Assembly (NCBI RefSeq): GCF_964340395.1
Contig: NW_027554293.1
Coordinates: 1 to 64,000, forward strand
Length of the DNA stretch: 64,000 nucleotides
Direction of reading: 5' to 3'
From: Glandiceps talaboti
Taxonomy: Eukaryota; Hemichordata; Enteropneusta; Spengelidae
The position numbers and the translations under genes were made by a program. Under the pieces are notes generated by a model. The model searched no databases. It was given only the letters and a program-made list of their open reading frames with translations, and was not told the DNA's origin. This document shows positions 1 to 11,756 of this stretch, in pieces (positions within the stretch are counted from its first letter, which is position 1; each line of letters opens with the position of its first letter).

Positions 1-270
1 CCCAGTCAGTCCACAGGCTATCCCATACATAGCACCTACAGGCTCTGTGTGAGTAAACGTCTCCGACTGTTCAAGGTGTTACTCCAGGCCGAGTCACCAA
101 AATTCGCACTGGTCTTGTGAGTGACACACAACTGAGTGATACAGCCTACCCATTGACACCCAACCTGGGTTTGAGTGTGTCAGAGAAATATATGTATCTC
201 CTGTTCCCAATGGGATTTGAACCCAAGACGTGAATCTAAGTGTTACGTTTCATCGTCGGATCAAATTTGT
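1..270 (-). repeat. degenerate tRNA-derived SINE (tentative)
   Basis: Read on the minus strand, the stretch near 203-225 gives TTGGGTTCAAATCCCA, which fits a tRNA B box (GGTTCRANNCC). Upstream on that strand, near 235-262, lies a weak A-box-like segment at tRNA-like spacing. The remainder towards position 1 would be the SINE body. The head is eroded and no tail or target duplication can be defined, so this rests on the B box alone. Confidence 0.35.
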
Positions 271-1039
271 TGCATGTGTAACAAGTGCATTTAAGCTTAT
301 CTTTCAATTTTTCATTCATTTATATACACACTGCCTTCATTAATTATTTTGTATGGGCATGGTATTTCTGTTATTGTACATGTTGATTTTGTGTCAGGTG
401 ACACGTTTTTTGGCACCCTACTATTTTTGTCACCCAAAGTTATACATTTAGCACAGCCTTTTCACCACAAGATGATGTTTGCTGACACACACACATTATT
501 GAACCTGAGATGTTCAGTTGTGATAATAACAATAACTTTATTTACAACAAAAAATAACAAATAATAATTTGAATAATAACAAAAATAATAATAATATTAA
601 TATAATAATACAATTTAATAGTATAAGTACAAAGTATTCCAGGTGAAGAAAGTTTAATCTAATTAAGGTATTATCAAAAGCTGTCACTGACCTTACAAGT
701 TACAAAATTTGACCACATTTTCATGAAATAGTATCACAGTAGGAATGAGTTGACTGATTCATCTCATAGCGTCAGAAACTTGGTAAACTATGAGACCTTT
801 GAACAAGTGACCTAACAGCCTGAATAGAAACACTTTTTCTTTTTTTTTTCATGACTGTGTAAAAGTGGTTCTGCTGTTCAGCTCTTCCACTGTACAGTTT
901 CATTTTAGCAGTGTAATAAAATAGTTAGTGGTATCACACTATAGAACACATTTCACACAGAAAGTTGATAAAATATTGTACATTTATATTACAGTCACCA
1001 TGTTAAAAAAATTCTATTTTAACCCTAATTTTGCATATC
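271..1039. other. no gene recognised; AT-rich
   Basis: AT-rich sequence with a simple ATA/AATA-rich stretch around 525-615. No coding signature, RNA gene or bounded repeat was recognised. Confidence 0.5.
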
Positions 1040-1454
1040 TAAAATAGTGCCAATGTGTTGTAGCACAACTGTAGTTTTTACATTTTTTACATTTTTGGAA
1101 TGTTTATACACTTGTCTGTTAAGTCTGTTTAGTCCTTTTGGAATTAAAGGTTTTTGACCAAAAGTACACATTTTCTGTACCTAATTTGCATATCACAGCC
1201 ACTGGTAATATTATCATGTAATGAAAAATTCGTAATCTGAACACCAGCGAGAATGTTCCAATCAAATTTCAACCCAACCTGCACAGTACTTTTTGAGTCT
1301 ACATTTTCTGACCAAAAATCACCTTTTTGACCCATTAAATCACTAATCGATGGTAAGATCATATTTATTTCAAAAATTTTCCAACTAGACACCCAACGTA
1401 ATATATCCATCAAATATCATGGCAATTGGATCAGTGGTGTTTGACTTTAAGTTG

Positions 1455-1495
<41 letters not shown>

Positions 1496-1560
1496 GCACA
1501 CTTTGCCATGTTTATAGCATTACTTAACATAAGAAGTTTAGTTATGCTAAACAATTACTT
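1040..1560 (+). mobile_element. 3' part of rolling-circle-like element with CA tract
   Basis: This matches the 3' portion of the family best seen at 16481-17965. It has monomers containing 'tttgaccaaaa' and 'aatttgcatatcac', then 'gactttaagttgttcacac', a (CA)n tract (about 1456-1500) and a terminal hairpin at 1515-1549. The hairpin arms are TAGCAT and ATGCTA, where another copy has TAGCAC and GTGCTA, so the pairing is kept by paired changes. The hairpin is followed by AA, giving a CTAA end. The 5' end is missing. The rolling-circle (Helitron/Helentron) assignment is inferred from structure. Confidence 0.6.
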
Positions 1561-1675
1561 ATTTGTTGGGTGTGTGTCATAGTCTTCTACACAATATACT
1601 AATAACCAATGTTGACAATCGGTTGATCCTAACGCAAATTTGAAAATGACAAAATTTATAGTTGATGCATGACGG

Positions 1676-1815
1676 AAATATTTCAGCATGGGGTACACAT
1701 TAGTCCGTGTTTTTGACAGAATAATGTAATTTGGCTACAAACTAACTTCACAATCACAACTCCAATCTACAGTGTTAGTCTGAGTACCATACTTCTAGTA
1801 TGGATTGACTCACTC
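1676..1815. repeat. dispersed repeat, inverted copy near 35.57-35.71 kb
   Basis: The stretch contains 'acacattagtc', then 'ttggctacaaactaacttc' and a segment near 'agtaccatact'. The reverse complement of 35575-35705 carries the same elements in the same order. Boundaries and class are unknown. Confidence 0.55.
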
Positions 1816-2326
1816 TACTTTACATGCATGCAGTAGATGTATACTTCCATGCAATTTCTCATGTTCAAAATAAGATTGTTCAATGATTTTTTATCCATAT
1901 GTTTTGAAATTATGAAAGGCCAAAGCTGTTTGATGATGTATTTAAATTTGTCACATTTATGAAATCTGTGTGTAATTGCCAAAATAAGTTGGCCCAGACT
2001 GTTGCTCGCTAACATCAACTCACATCACTGCATAAGTACTCCTGAACAGCTCTTTGGGTACAGGGAGGTGATCTGAAGTATAAACATCATGTGTACTACA
2101 TGGTCAAGTTTCTCTGTCTGGTGGCACACTGACTACTGCGTAGTAGTATTCATATAGAGAACACTGATGTGGATGTCCAATTGATTTTGAATGGGGGAGG
2201 GGGAGGGGGGCTAGAAGAAAAAAATATATATAATGTGTATTTGCACGTATGTAATTATAAATTTAAGAGTCTCAGAGTAAAACGGAGTAGACGTTAAAGT
2301 GCCTAAAATCAAATTAAGATGTATAA

Positions 2327-2540
2327 CGCAAGTCAAGGCATTTTATAGTCCATGACGGACAAAGACTTCCCTGTGAGGGAAAGTGAGAATTAGATGTGAA
2401 TTGTAGAATACTATGTACCATGTGAGTCAAGGCATTTTATAGTCAATGAGGGACAAAGACTTCCCTGTGAGGGAAAGTGAGAATTGGATGTGAATTGTAG
2501 AATAATATGTACCATGTGAGTCAAGGCATTTTACAGTCAA
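2327..2540. repeat. 94-bp tandem repeat, left part
   Basis: Units of about 94 bp contain 'gacaaagacttccctgtgag' and 'gtcaaggcattttatagtc'. The array resumes at 3579-3720 on the other side of the inserted element at 2541-3578, with the period kept (equivalent positions 3577 and 3671). Confidence 0.75.
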
Positions 2541-3578
2541 CAAGTCATTGAGAATGACATAGTCCTCGCTATAATTGGGTTTTAAGGAATTATCACTACT
2601 CTGATCACGCAACAACATTTGTGAACCTAAAACAAACAGACTTAGATATGTTGTGTGTGCTTGTTGGACATGGAATATGCCTCCAACAATAAAGGATTGG
2701 TTGGGTATGGGGGATCATATCACGATGAAAATGGAGTCTGAGTTATGGCTTTGGACATGGAAAATTCACAAACAAAATGGCTGCCAGAAAGCCATATGGG
2801 ATCGTATTACGACGAAAATGGATATGCACATGTATGTCATAGAACACTGTCCTAATACCAACTTTAAATGAGATCTGTTCAAGCATGTCTGAGCTATGCC
2901 TTTGGACATGAAAATTCGCAAACAAAATGGCTGCCAGAAAGCCATATTGGATCGTATCACAACGAAAATGGATATGCACATGTATGTCATAGAACACTGT
3001 CCTAATACCAACTTTGAATGAGATCTGTTTAAGCATGTCTGAGTTAGGCTTTGGACATGGAAAATTCACAAACAAAATGGCTGGCAGGCAGCCATATTGG
3101 ATCGTATCACGACGAAAATGGATATACACATGTATGTCATAGAACACTGTCCTAATACCAACTTTGAATGAGATCTGTTCAAGCATGTCTGAGTTATGAC
3201 TTTGGACATGGAAAATTCGCAAACAAAATGGCTACCAGGCAACCATATTGGATCGTATCACAATGAAAATGGATATGCACATGTATGTCATAGAACACTG
3301 TCCTAATACCAACTTTAAATGAGATCTGTTCAAGCATGTCTGAGTTATGGCTTTAGACAGGAAAAATTCGCAAACAAAATGGTTGCTAGGCGGCCATATT
3401 GGATCGTATCATAAAACAAATTGACGTGCATATGTATGCCATGGTATGTTGCTCCTGTACCAAGTTTGAAAAAAATCGGTCCAGGCATCTCCAAGAAACA
3501 GCTGCGGACGGACGGACGGACGGACAGACGGAACCCAATCCATAAGTCCCCGTTCCGGACTTCGTCCGCGGGGACTAA
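2541..3578 (+). mobile_element. Helitron/Helentron-like non-autonomous element with ~150-bp monomers
   Basis: The 5' end 'caagtcattgagaatgac' can fold (GTCATT/AATGAC) and is shared with copies starting near 16482 and 58593. The core holds about five monomers of roughly 150 bp (2750-3480), each containing 'aaacaaaatggctgcc' or a variant. The 3' end has a (GGAC)n tract and then a hairpin at 3545-3576: outer arms AGTCCCCG and CGGGGACT, inner stem CGGAC/GTCCG, followed by AA. The element splits a 94-bp tandem repeat exactly between A and T with no target duplication, as rolling-circle transposons do. The usual 5' TC is not seen, so the class is inferred. The 159-codon minus-strand open frame here only exists because the monomer length is divisible by three. 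Confidence 0.65.
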
Positions 3579-3720
3579 TGAGGGACAAAGACTTCCCTGT
3601 GAGGGAAAGTGAGAATTAGATGTGAATTGTAGAATACTATGTACCATGTGAGTCAAGGCATTTTATAGTCAATGAGGGACAAAGACTTCCCTGTGAGGGA
3701 AAGTGAGAAGCAGTTTGGAA
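3579..3720. repeat. 94-bp tandem repeat, right part
   Basis: Continuation of the 94-bp array interrupted at 2540/3579. Units again contain 'gacaaagacttccctgtgag'. Confidence 0.7.
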
Positions 3721-3751
3721 CTGTAGAATATGTACTAAGAGTGTACTTTAT

Positions 3752-4223
3752 ATGTTGCAGGTGCAGCTGCAGTTGGACGGACTACAAAAGAAATTAGAGG
3801 AATTAGAAAAAGACGGCAAACGCTACATCTGTGGACAATGCTCTACAAAAGGTGATGGAGCTAGCACAAACACCAACATGGAACACAAGGCCACACAAAT
3901 ACTGAATGGATTAAGCAGTGCTGGCCATATTTGAGACAAATGATTTTGGGCAAGAAGCAGGGCACCTTATCATTCTGTTGTTGGGAAATAAAGAAGAGGA
4001 AGAAATTGCATCAAAAGTGTCTAAGTTCCTTCAACATGGGAAGTGGCCTACCCATTATACTAATCATACTCCATATTGTCCGGCCAAAAACTACAGAGAA
4101 GACGTGGATGTAAAACCCAGATATTTGAAATGTTATGTTTGTGGTATTGTTAGGAACTTCGCCAGATATTGTAAAGAAAAAATTCCCTGTGAGATGGAGT
4201 CATTAAAATTAAACCTTGAATAA
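3752..4223 (+). pseudogene. decayed coding remnant with zinc-knuckle-like motif
   Basis: Two overlapping open frames (3752-3934 and 3918-4223) have coding-like composition but must shift frame to continue. The first begins at a possible splice acceptor (pyrimidine stretch, then TTGCAG) and encodes a charged helical stretch (LQKKLEELEKDGKR). The second ends with CYVCGIVRNFARYC, which fits a CCHC zinc knuckle (C-x2-C-x4-H-x4-C) with N in place of the histidine. An AATAAA overlaps its stop codon at about 4218-4224. A decayed DIRS-like reverse transcriptase starts about 400 bp downstream on the same strand, so this may be the gag-like part of that element. It could instead be an exon remnant of an unrelated gene. 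Confidence 0.35.
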
Positions 4224-4629
4224 ATTTCATTCATGTGTTCTCTATTTGAGTGTGAGCTTGTAAGTTAAGATATTAGTACTCTGAGACAGGGGTGTGATCA
4301 CCAAAAGGCATTGCCTTATGACAGCCTGCCTTTTGTAGGATCCTGTCTGGGGTGCCTTCTACATGTAATTAAAAGGGGTGTTAAAATTTTCTTTCAGTTC
4401 GATATTCCAATGTGGGAAATGGAATATAAATGTGCAGTAATGTGAAACCTTCTCTTGGGTGTCTGTTGAGGGTGCACCCAGGCATGACTCTACGTCTCGG
4501 ATGTTGAAGCAGTAGCCTAGGGAAAAAATCAACATATCTCCCTGGTACATGACATTAAGAAACCAAAATGATTTAATAGCCGTTAAAATACATAATCACG
4601 TACATACGTGGGACAAGTTGACAATAGTT

Positions 4630-5340
4630 GTGAAAAACAAATCATAGACTGGCTATCAGAGGGAATATAGGTATCTCACTATGTGACTCCTTGTAAGGGA
4701 AATTTTAAGAGCAAGTCTTATAATCATTCATACCCATCACTTATAGTACTTCAAAACAGTCCTGGATGTAAAGACTTTGGCCAGTTTATTTCTACAACTA
4801 TATCAGACAGATTAAAGTCTGGAGCACTATCAGTGTGAGGGAAAGTTGGAAAGGACCCACCACCACTATTAGTTATGCCTTTAAACCATGTATGTGCATT
4901 GATATGAGATACCTGAGTCTCTGGATAAAATAGGAGGACTTCAAATTAGATCAATGGGTGGAAGTTACAAGATATCTAGAACAAGGAGATTTTTCACTTC
5001 AAATGTGATGACAAAAGTTGGTATGACCATGTTAAAATATCACACGACAGAAAGCTTTTGGGTTTCAAATGTGCTGGGATTTGGTATGTGAGCAATACAC
5101 AGTACCATTCGGGTGGAAATTATCTGCCTTTGTACATCACACCATAAGTACTGTATAACAAATTATGAAAGGTCCATAGGAGTGCCATGTATAAATAGAT
5201 GAAAGGCATGGAGGCCCTTTAGCAGACAACAAGTAACACACCTGAGCCAAAAGGAATTAGTGGAAGTAGCAGTCTTTATACTGGCAAAATTGTGTGTTGA
5301 CACAGGATATTTCCAAGCACTCAAGAAAAAATAATCAGTT
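4630..5340 (+). pseudogene. DIRS-like (YR-type) retroelement reverse transcriptase, decayed
   Basis: Conceptual translation across several frameshifts and stops gives blocks in the order expected of a reverse transcriptase family common in invertebrate genomes. These are IIDWLSEGI, then SPGCKDFGQFI, GKVGKDPPPLLVMPL, RYLEQGDFF, CDDKS plus YDHVKISHDRKLLGF, and finally IDERHGG, which corresponds to the family's QYIDDRH. The second catalytic acidic position therefore reads E instead of D. Stops (for example after SGALSV) and frame changes rule out function. No tyrosine recombinase was found. Recognition is from memory of the family; a translated search would be decisive. Confidence 0.6.
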
Positions 5341-5344
5341 CAGT

Positions 5345-6179
5345 TGTGCTAAAAGTGCATTAAAAGAATATATGAACTCCCGATATATGAGAGCCATGTA
5401 TCAATGAATGCAAATTTTACTCATCAAGAGATTGTTGCCGTTTTTGCACATGCAAAATCCGGGAAAAGTGTCGGCTATGACAATATTCCTGAGTTATAGT
5501 TTTGAGGTATTGATGGTAAAGTGTATTTTGCATTGAAAGACATGGGAGCTAGGGAGAGTAGATTGTAATGCAATTATCAAATTTGGTTGGTAAAGTATCA
5601 ATGTGAGACATTGTGACATTAGATATTGGTACTCGAGATGTATACTGAGTGGCCCTTACAAACTGGGTAGTCGGCTATGTTATGTTGTCTTTTCCCTTGG
5701 CTAAGAAGTAAAGGAAAGGAGTCATGAGAGTGGTGAAAAGTGTACACCTGGAGGGAGATATCTATGAATATTAGCAATACATGCGTGACTCTCATCCAAC
5801 TACCTAAGGATAATATCACTTTGCTTGGCATTAGCACCATTTAACAACTCAGTCCAAATCTTGATTACAATACTATAGATAGTATCCTTTAAGCAAAGTG
5901 ATAAGGCTTTAAATACTATATAATCTCTTATGTCAACACAGTGCTCAAACTGAAGTTGGGCAACAAAAATGTTCACCTGGGACTATGCTTTGCACCTGCA
6001 GGCTTCAATTTTTTTTTCAAAGGTCACTTGTCAATGGACAAGAGAATTTTCAATTTCACTTCTGGTATAATAAATTGTTTGTCCTATCAAGATGTGACAT
6101 ATTGCACTTCTTTTTACACACCTGAGAATGTATTTCAAGTACATAATAAAAATAATAATAAAAATAATTATACTGGATA
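5345..6179. other. no gene recognised
   Basis: Possibly the decayed tail of the retroelement upstream as far as about 5460. Beyond that no coding, RNA or repeat signature was recognised. Confidence 0.4.
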
Positions 6180-6400
6180 GTTCTCTAAGTAAACACTTAT
6201 CTGCCAAGAAATCCAGTGAGGGTCATCCCTCATGGATTCAGTGTTTGATAATGCAAGGGGAACCGGAGTACACGGGGAAACCTGCATTGTTCAGTAGAGT
6301 CAAACTAAACAACGAATGGTTTGAACCCCAACCACAGTGGTAAGAGGAAAGTGGTTTCACCACTCGGCACAACCGACAACCCCTGATTTTAAAGTTATAA
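6180..6400 (-). repeat. diverged tRNA-derived SINE copy
   Basis: This is a diverged copy of the SINE at 11075-11366. Shared blocks include 'ccagtgagggtcatccctca', 'ggattcagtgtt' and 'cagtggtaagagg'. On the minus strand the head keeps GTTGTCGG and a weakened B box (GGGGTTCAAACC). The A box is eroded. Confidence 0.65.
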
Positions 6401-7479
6401 ACAAACAAAACACTCTGAAGGTCTATCATTTGTGACAATCTTGTGTGTTTTTTCTATTTCCATCATTTTGCCTAAATGTGTGCTAGCCGATGTAAAATGA
6501 TGCCTTACTACTGAAACACATACACTTGTTTCTCGACATAAGTTTCAGACTTATTGTCACCAAAATGATGCTTGCCTATAGTTCTTTTTTTTCAATATTA
6601 CTTGTAAACATGTTTTAAAAGAAATTGGCGTTATTTCAATTCTACAATGTGTCTGTGATAGACAGAAATTGGCTTGATTTTGATAATTAACCCTGAAGGT
6701 AAGGAAAGCAGGATTCAAACACTTGGAGTAAAAAAAAAATTCCAAGGTTTTCCCTGGGTTTTCCATCAGTTTCCAGTGTACTTGTATTGATTGGGGTTAT
6801 TTTCCAGGGGTGTTGACCATCAATATTTATTTTATTGAATGACATCTAATTCTCTGACACGGATGAAAAGTAATTAACAAGGTCTCTCACAATATGTCAC
6901 AACACATTTTAAAGACAGTCAACACTGCAGCTGTTGGTTTAAAAAACAAAACCGTCATAGCCATTAGAATAACATTGTTCATTTTCAAATCAGCCAAATG
7001 GAAAAGTCATTAGCCACAAACTTTAAACATTGAAAATATTAATTTGTTTGTCTATATATTTCTCTTAATGTCTGTCTTATTATTTTAGTCCTATGAGTCA
7101 ATACTGTGATACTATTTTATCACCATCAAAATCTTGACTATCATGTTCACTCATTGTAGGTCCCAATAAGCTTATCCCTACCAACATTAAATCAACCAAT
7201 TCATCACAATCTTTCCAACTACATTACTTTGAGCAATATATTGATCAAGTGTAACTTTTGTCATGTTTTATTACATCAGTTTTCCTGCACACTGAAATCG
7301 ACTGTACACCTCCATTTTTACTCTGAGCTGTACAGAGAGACTTCTGTTCTACCCCTAAGTAGTAGTTTCATTCAGCTGTAGATGGAATGTACTGAAACTT
7401 ATGAGTGGTTACTCTGATGGTAGCAAAACACCAATGCTACAGGAGACAATTCAACAACTCGTGCAAACGAACTAAATGC
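6401..7479. other. no gene recognised
   Basis: AT-rich sequence with no coding, RNA or bounded repeat signature that I could recognise. Confidence 0.4.
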
Positions 7480-8170
7480 ATTCTATAACAGGTTTGATTG
7501 CTATGTTTTCTCTTTCGAGCATAGCAATCAGGAATGAACTGAGAGCAGCGTCCTCAAATATCACTGATGGCGACCGTCTCTCGACCGACAAGGAAGAGGT
7601 GCTTCGGGTGCTCCAGTGTGCTCCCAAACAAAGCGTCGGGGCCTGATAATTTTACTCACTGTGTTCTGAACTTGTGCGCTGATCAACTTGCTCGTATTCT
7701 GTCTGTCATATTCAATTTGTGCTTTCAACATGACTTAGCTCCGATGTCATGGAAAACTTCTCATATTGTTCCTGTCCCAAAGAAAGCTGTGATATCATCA
7801 ATGAACGATCTTAGACCAGTTGCGTTGACGTCTGCCGTTATGCAAGTCTGCGAACGAGTAGTTTTACAAATAAGTTAATAGTTATAGTCTCTGATTTTAT
7901 TGACCCATTACAGTTTGCCTATCGTAAGAACAGGGGTATAGAAGGATGTGATGTTACATGTTTTAAATAATGTATATTCTCATTCAGAAAAACCTGGAAG
8001 TTCAATCAGATTAATGTTCTTTGACTTTTCAAGTGCTTTTAACACTATACAGCCACATCTTATCGTTTGGAAACTTTTAGCAATGAACTTGTCACCTTCA
8101 ACTGTACATTGAACTTTTAATTACCTTACGAATAGACCACAGCATTAGCATTTTCGCCTTGATGTGCAGA
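7480..8170 (+). pseudogene. LINE reverse transcriptase fragment (Rex/CR1-like)
   Basis: Translation with frameshifts gives the N-terminal half of a non-LTR retrotransposon reverse transcriptase. The blocks in order are KEEVLRVLQ, KASGPDNF, WKTSHIVPVPKK, NDLRPVALTSAVMQVCERVV, a QFAYRKNRGIE block, and FFDFSSAFNTIQPHLI, which is motif A with its catalytic D. The open stretch 7567-7878 is the best preserved part. Sequence after about 8170 does not continue into motifs B and C, so the copy is truncated at its 3' side. The clade is suggested by QFAYRKNRG and FSSAFNTI only. Confidence 0.75.
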
Positions 8171-9679
8171 GGTGACAAATATCCAAGTGGGTCCTTTAGC
8201 GATGCAACGCGTTTGATGAGATAAGAAATCACTTCAAATCAACTACCAAACAAATGTAACCTTATTCATTTAGAGGGGTTGAAGTTAAGAAATAAAACTT
8301 AGGAAGTAAATAGTAACACCTCAACCATTAGCAGTAAAAAACAAGACCAACGAAATTGAACAAATATATTTGACTTGAAGTTCAGCATACACATGAAAGC
8401 ACACATGGAATGAACAATTGCAAATAAATGATTCAGAATTGGAAGATGAAAAGAACACATGTACTTCTAATGTGACAATGTGAAATGAGACAAATGGAAC
8501 TAAATGATTCAAATACTGTGAATTAATGCACACAAATATGAAAAGAAATAAATGACGTTTAAAGAATTTAGAGACATCTAACATAGTATACCTTTAATGT
8601 TGTGTGATGAATTGCCAATAAATGAATATTTCCCGATCATAACATCACAATTACTCAGCGTCAGGCCTGACTACACAATCATTCACTCAATCGTACTGAA
8701 CCCTCAAACATACTTTTAACAGAAAATAACCCCAACTAAAAATACATTAGTTAAACTCTATAAAACAGCATATTCATCATAGCAACTCCAAGGGTAAAAT
8801 AATAAGGCAAAGTATGAAAATAATTTGGTTGGATACAAGGTTCACAATATTATAAGTTATGATGACAACTTTCTAAGAATTGGTGAGAAAACTTCAAGGC
8901 CACATGAGGACAAATGTACATGCATTTTGACTTCATTTCAGAGTTCATAATGAAAATTACAAAAAAATTCTGAATGGAAATACATGTAAGGCGAAATAAA
9001 AAAAATTTGTGTGGTTCCGATTACATTCAATGTTAAAATAGTTGGGTTGGTAGATTTTTTATTTTATTGTCTTGTATTTTTTTCATGTGTGAGTGTCTAG
9101 TTCAGGTTTTCCATTGTTTTCCAAATGGTCTCTGTGTTGTTTATTTCTTTCTATCAGATGTACAGCCATTACAGATTGGAAGAATAGGTTTATATTGTTT
9201 TTTAAGTTGGTGTCAGTTTCCACACCCACTATTTCTTGCGAGACTTCACGATTTTCGCGACTTCGTTCAAATACGTAAAAAAAAGGTACGGGTCGGCGTG
9301 AAAATCTTAGTGGGGTCGGGTAACTAAAGCCGATTTCATAAGTTTGAGGTCATTAGCATTTGTAACGACCGAGCGAATGCACAACATCTGGATTAAGCTA
9401 ATTTAGTCAATGGTTACGCAAGCAGCCTCGTTCACGATAATATGAAGAACGTTAGTCCTATAAACTTCTGATATACTATCATAAGATTGAAAATTGTTAT
9501 TTCAAATTAAGTCTGTAACCTTTAAGTTTAGAAACACTAGTTTTTCCAGTTCGGTTATCCGTTTCAGCACCTCCAATAATCATAATATTAATATATTGAA
9601 CGAATGTGGCTGTTTATCTTAGTATTACCCAATAAGCAACAGGTAGAATGGTATATAAACAGCTGTTTTCGCATTCTAT
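8171..9679. other. no gene recognised
   Basis: AT-rich sequence with short open frames that show no family signature. No repeat boundaries were seen. Confidence 0.4.
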
Positions 9680-9990
9680 ACACCCTAGTCTAAATCATAA
9701 ATGACCACATACTCCCTACTTTACCCTATGGAGGATATGAAGATATAATGCTAACATTGTGTGTCCAAGTTTGAACCTCTTTCTAAATGTAGATAAACAT
9801 GGTTCTACACCCCCCCCCCCCCCAGTCTATATGACCACATACTCCCTACTTTACCCCATGGAGGATACACAGATCTATAATGCCAATGTGTGTCCAAGTT
9901 TGGACCCCTCTCTAAATGTGGATAAACACAGTTCTATATAGCCCCAATCTAAAAGAGCATATATCCCCTTCTTTACCCATGGAAAGTATA
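9680..9990. repeat. ~130-bp tandem repeat, three diverged units
   Basis: Units share 'gaccacatactccctacttt', 'atggaggata' and 'gtgtgtccaagtttg'. A poly-C run lies between units one and two at about 9810-9823. Confidence 0.7.
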
Positions 9991-10189
9991 AAGGTAACAT
10001 ATTGTGATGTGTGAAGATATTTCACTGGCTACGTAATTTAGTATGAAAAGTGCTACTGAGTCTGCTGGTCAAAGGTGTTGGTAAACAAGATGTGTGAACA
10101 TGGTCACACGAGGACAAACATGGACAAAGATGGTACTTTAACCATGTTTACCACATGGTTTACCCACCCTGTTAAATCTCACTTTTTGT

Positions 10190-10640
10190 ACAGTGTAGCA
10201 TTGATCATGTAATATTTGAGTCACAGGATTCATCAATCAAATTCAGACATATCCGGTAAAACAAACAAAAAATAAAGTATGTCTCCCATTATTATATGGT
10301 TTCATCTCAATATATTTAAAAGCCACTTAAAGCAGATTTTTTCCAAAGAAAAACATCATTTTAGATACAAAATTATGGGCTCTGAATAACTGAATATGTT
10401 CATCACTTGCATCGCAAATGTTTATATATGGTGCTCCGTGTTGCTGCAAGTCCCGATTTCTCAATTCAACTCAATGATTTAGGAATATTACTGTACTAAC
10501 AAACATTAAAATGTAGTTATTCTTTTAAAACATTTAAAACAAATTTCAATTATCGACAATATAAATGTCATACTTCTACAACCCAGAAATTCAACTGCAC
10601 TATGTATATGTCATCAGTGGTCCGTAAAAACGTCGAACTT
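10190..10640 (+). mobile_element. diverged copy of interior of the 28.2-29.6 kb element
   Basis: Collinear with 28688-29100. Shared blocks are 'gcattgatcatgt', 'cacaggattc' versus 'cgcaggattc', 'aataactgaata' followed by 'gttcatcacttgc', 'atttaggaat' with 'ttactgtact', and 'acaaccc' next to 'gaaattcaac'. The terminal inverted repeats of that element are not recognisable here. Confidence 0.6.
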
Positions 10641-11012
10641 CCAAATTGCGTAATAATTTCTAGGGGTACAGTGCAGTGATGCCTTGGTACATGTTACAAT
10701 GTTATGATACTAACAGACCTACTCTTACAATATTGCAATGCATGGCTATGTTATGTTGCCGATATGATGACCGGAGTATGGTAGCAATTATATACATAGT
10801 ATGCAAGATCAAAACAAATATGGCAGCACCAAGCATGAACTGTAGACACACAAAGTATATCATAGAACGATCCTTTGACTTTCTGGGGCTATCAAAAAAT
10901 GACAATGACAAAATTCATGACATCATTATTTGACAACATACAGAATAGTGTCAACTCATTGGAGATAATGTGTATCTGGTGTATGTACCTAAATACTTAT
11001 AATATGTTTTAA

Positions 11013-11752
11013 ATGGCCACTGCAATTCTATTTTTCACTTTTCATCAAACCAATAAAAAATAGCCACTTAACACATTTTTTTTAATTTATTTATTTGTTC
11101 AGGCAAACCAACGGGCATAAAGCCCATTTACAGGCACCTTTAAACACTTGTCCAAGAAGTCCAGTGAGGGCCATCCCTCATGGGTTCAGTGTTAATGCGG
11201 GAGGAAACCGGAGAACCCAGGGAAAACCTGCGTTGTTCGGTAGTCAAACTGAACGACACTCTTCTTACTTACAGCGTGGTAAATTTTAATCGAACCCTGA
11301 ATGGGGTTCGAACCCCGACCGCAGTGGTAAGAGGCAAGTGGTTTAACCATTTGGCCACCGACAACCACAACCATTTCTATAGCACTGAGGAGAAAAAAGT
11401 GACCACGAATAGTGAAAATCTAGTTAGAAATTATGCTGCTTCCACATCCATGACACCCTCTGCTGAGCGAGAATTTATATTTGCATATGAAAGCATTCCT
11501 GTTATGTCATCATAGTAGGAACACATAACCTTGAACTTCACCTTCCTAACATGCATTGCTATGGAGGCTCGGTCACAACAAGTTCTAGAAATTGTATCTT
11601 TCGAACGGGGCGGCGAATGTTCGTCAGATTTTTCAAGTGAAGAGGTGACAACTTGCAGTAAATCAACATTTAATCATACATTCCTTTCATTAGGGGGCAG
11701 TATGAACATATTACATGTATTGTAAAGAAAGAAATAGAATTGCAGTGGCCCT
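11013..11752. mobile_element. TTAA-flanked TIR element (MITE-like, piggyBac/Kolobok-like)
   Basis: Inverted ends match for over 20 bp with one early mismatch: left ATGGCCACTGCAATTCTATT, right (reverse complement) AGGGCCACTGCAATTCTATT. Both sides are flanked by TTAA (11009-11012 and 11753-11756), the target of piggyBac and Kolobok superfamilies. No transposase is present, and a SINE lies inside. The left flank (about 10986-11008) resembles the end of the 58-bp minisatellite unit that fills the right flank. The superfamily is inferred from TTAA and terminal length only. Confidence 0.7.
11075..11366 (-). repeat. tRNA-derived SINE
   Basis: Read on the minus strand, the head begins near 11366 with GGTTGTCGG. 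It has an A box at 11343-11357 (TGGCCAAATGGTTAA) and a B box at about 11304-11316 (GGGGTTCGAACCC), with tRNA-like spacing, so internal RNA polymerase III promotion is expected. The body runs to an A-rich 3' tail at about 11075-11090. It is nested in the TTAA element at 11013-11752. A diverged copy is at 6180-6400. Confidence 0.8.
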
Positions 11753-11756
11753 TTAA

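Noticed and set aside
2743-3222. 159-codon minus-strand open frame with repeated 50-residue units
   Set aside because: It is the translation of ~150-bp monomers in a mobile element; it stays open because the monomer length is divisible by three, and it has no splice or start context.
8321-8584. 87-codon minus-strand frame rich in F and C
   Set aside because: Low-complexity AT-rich translation with no homology or splice context.
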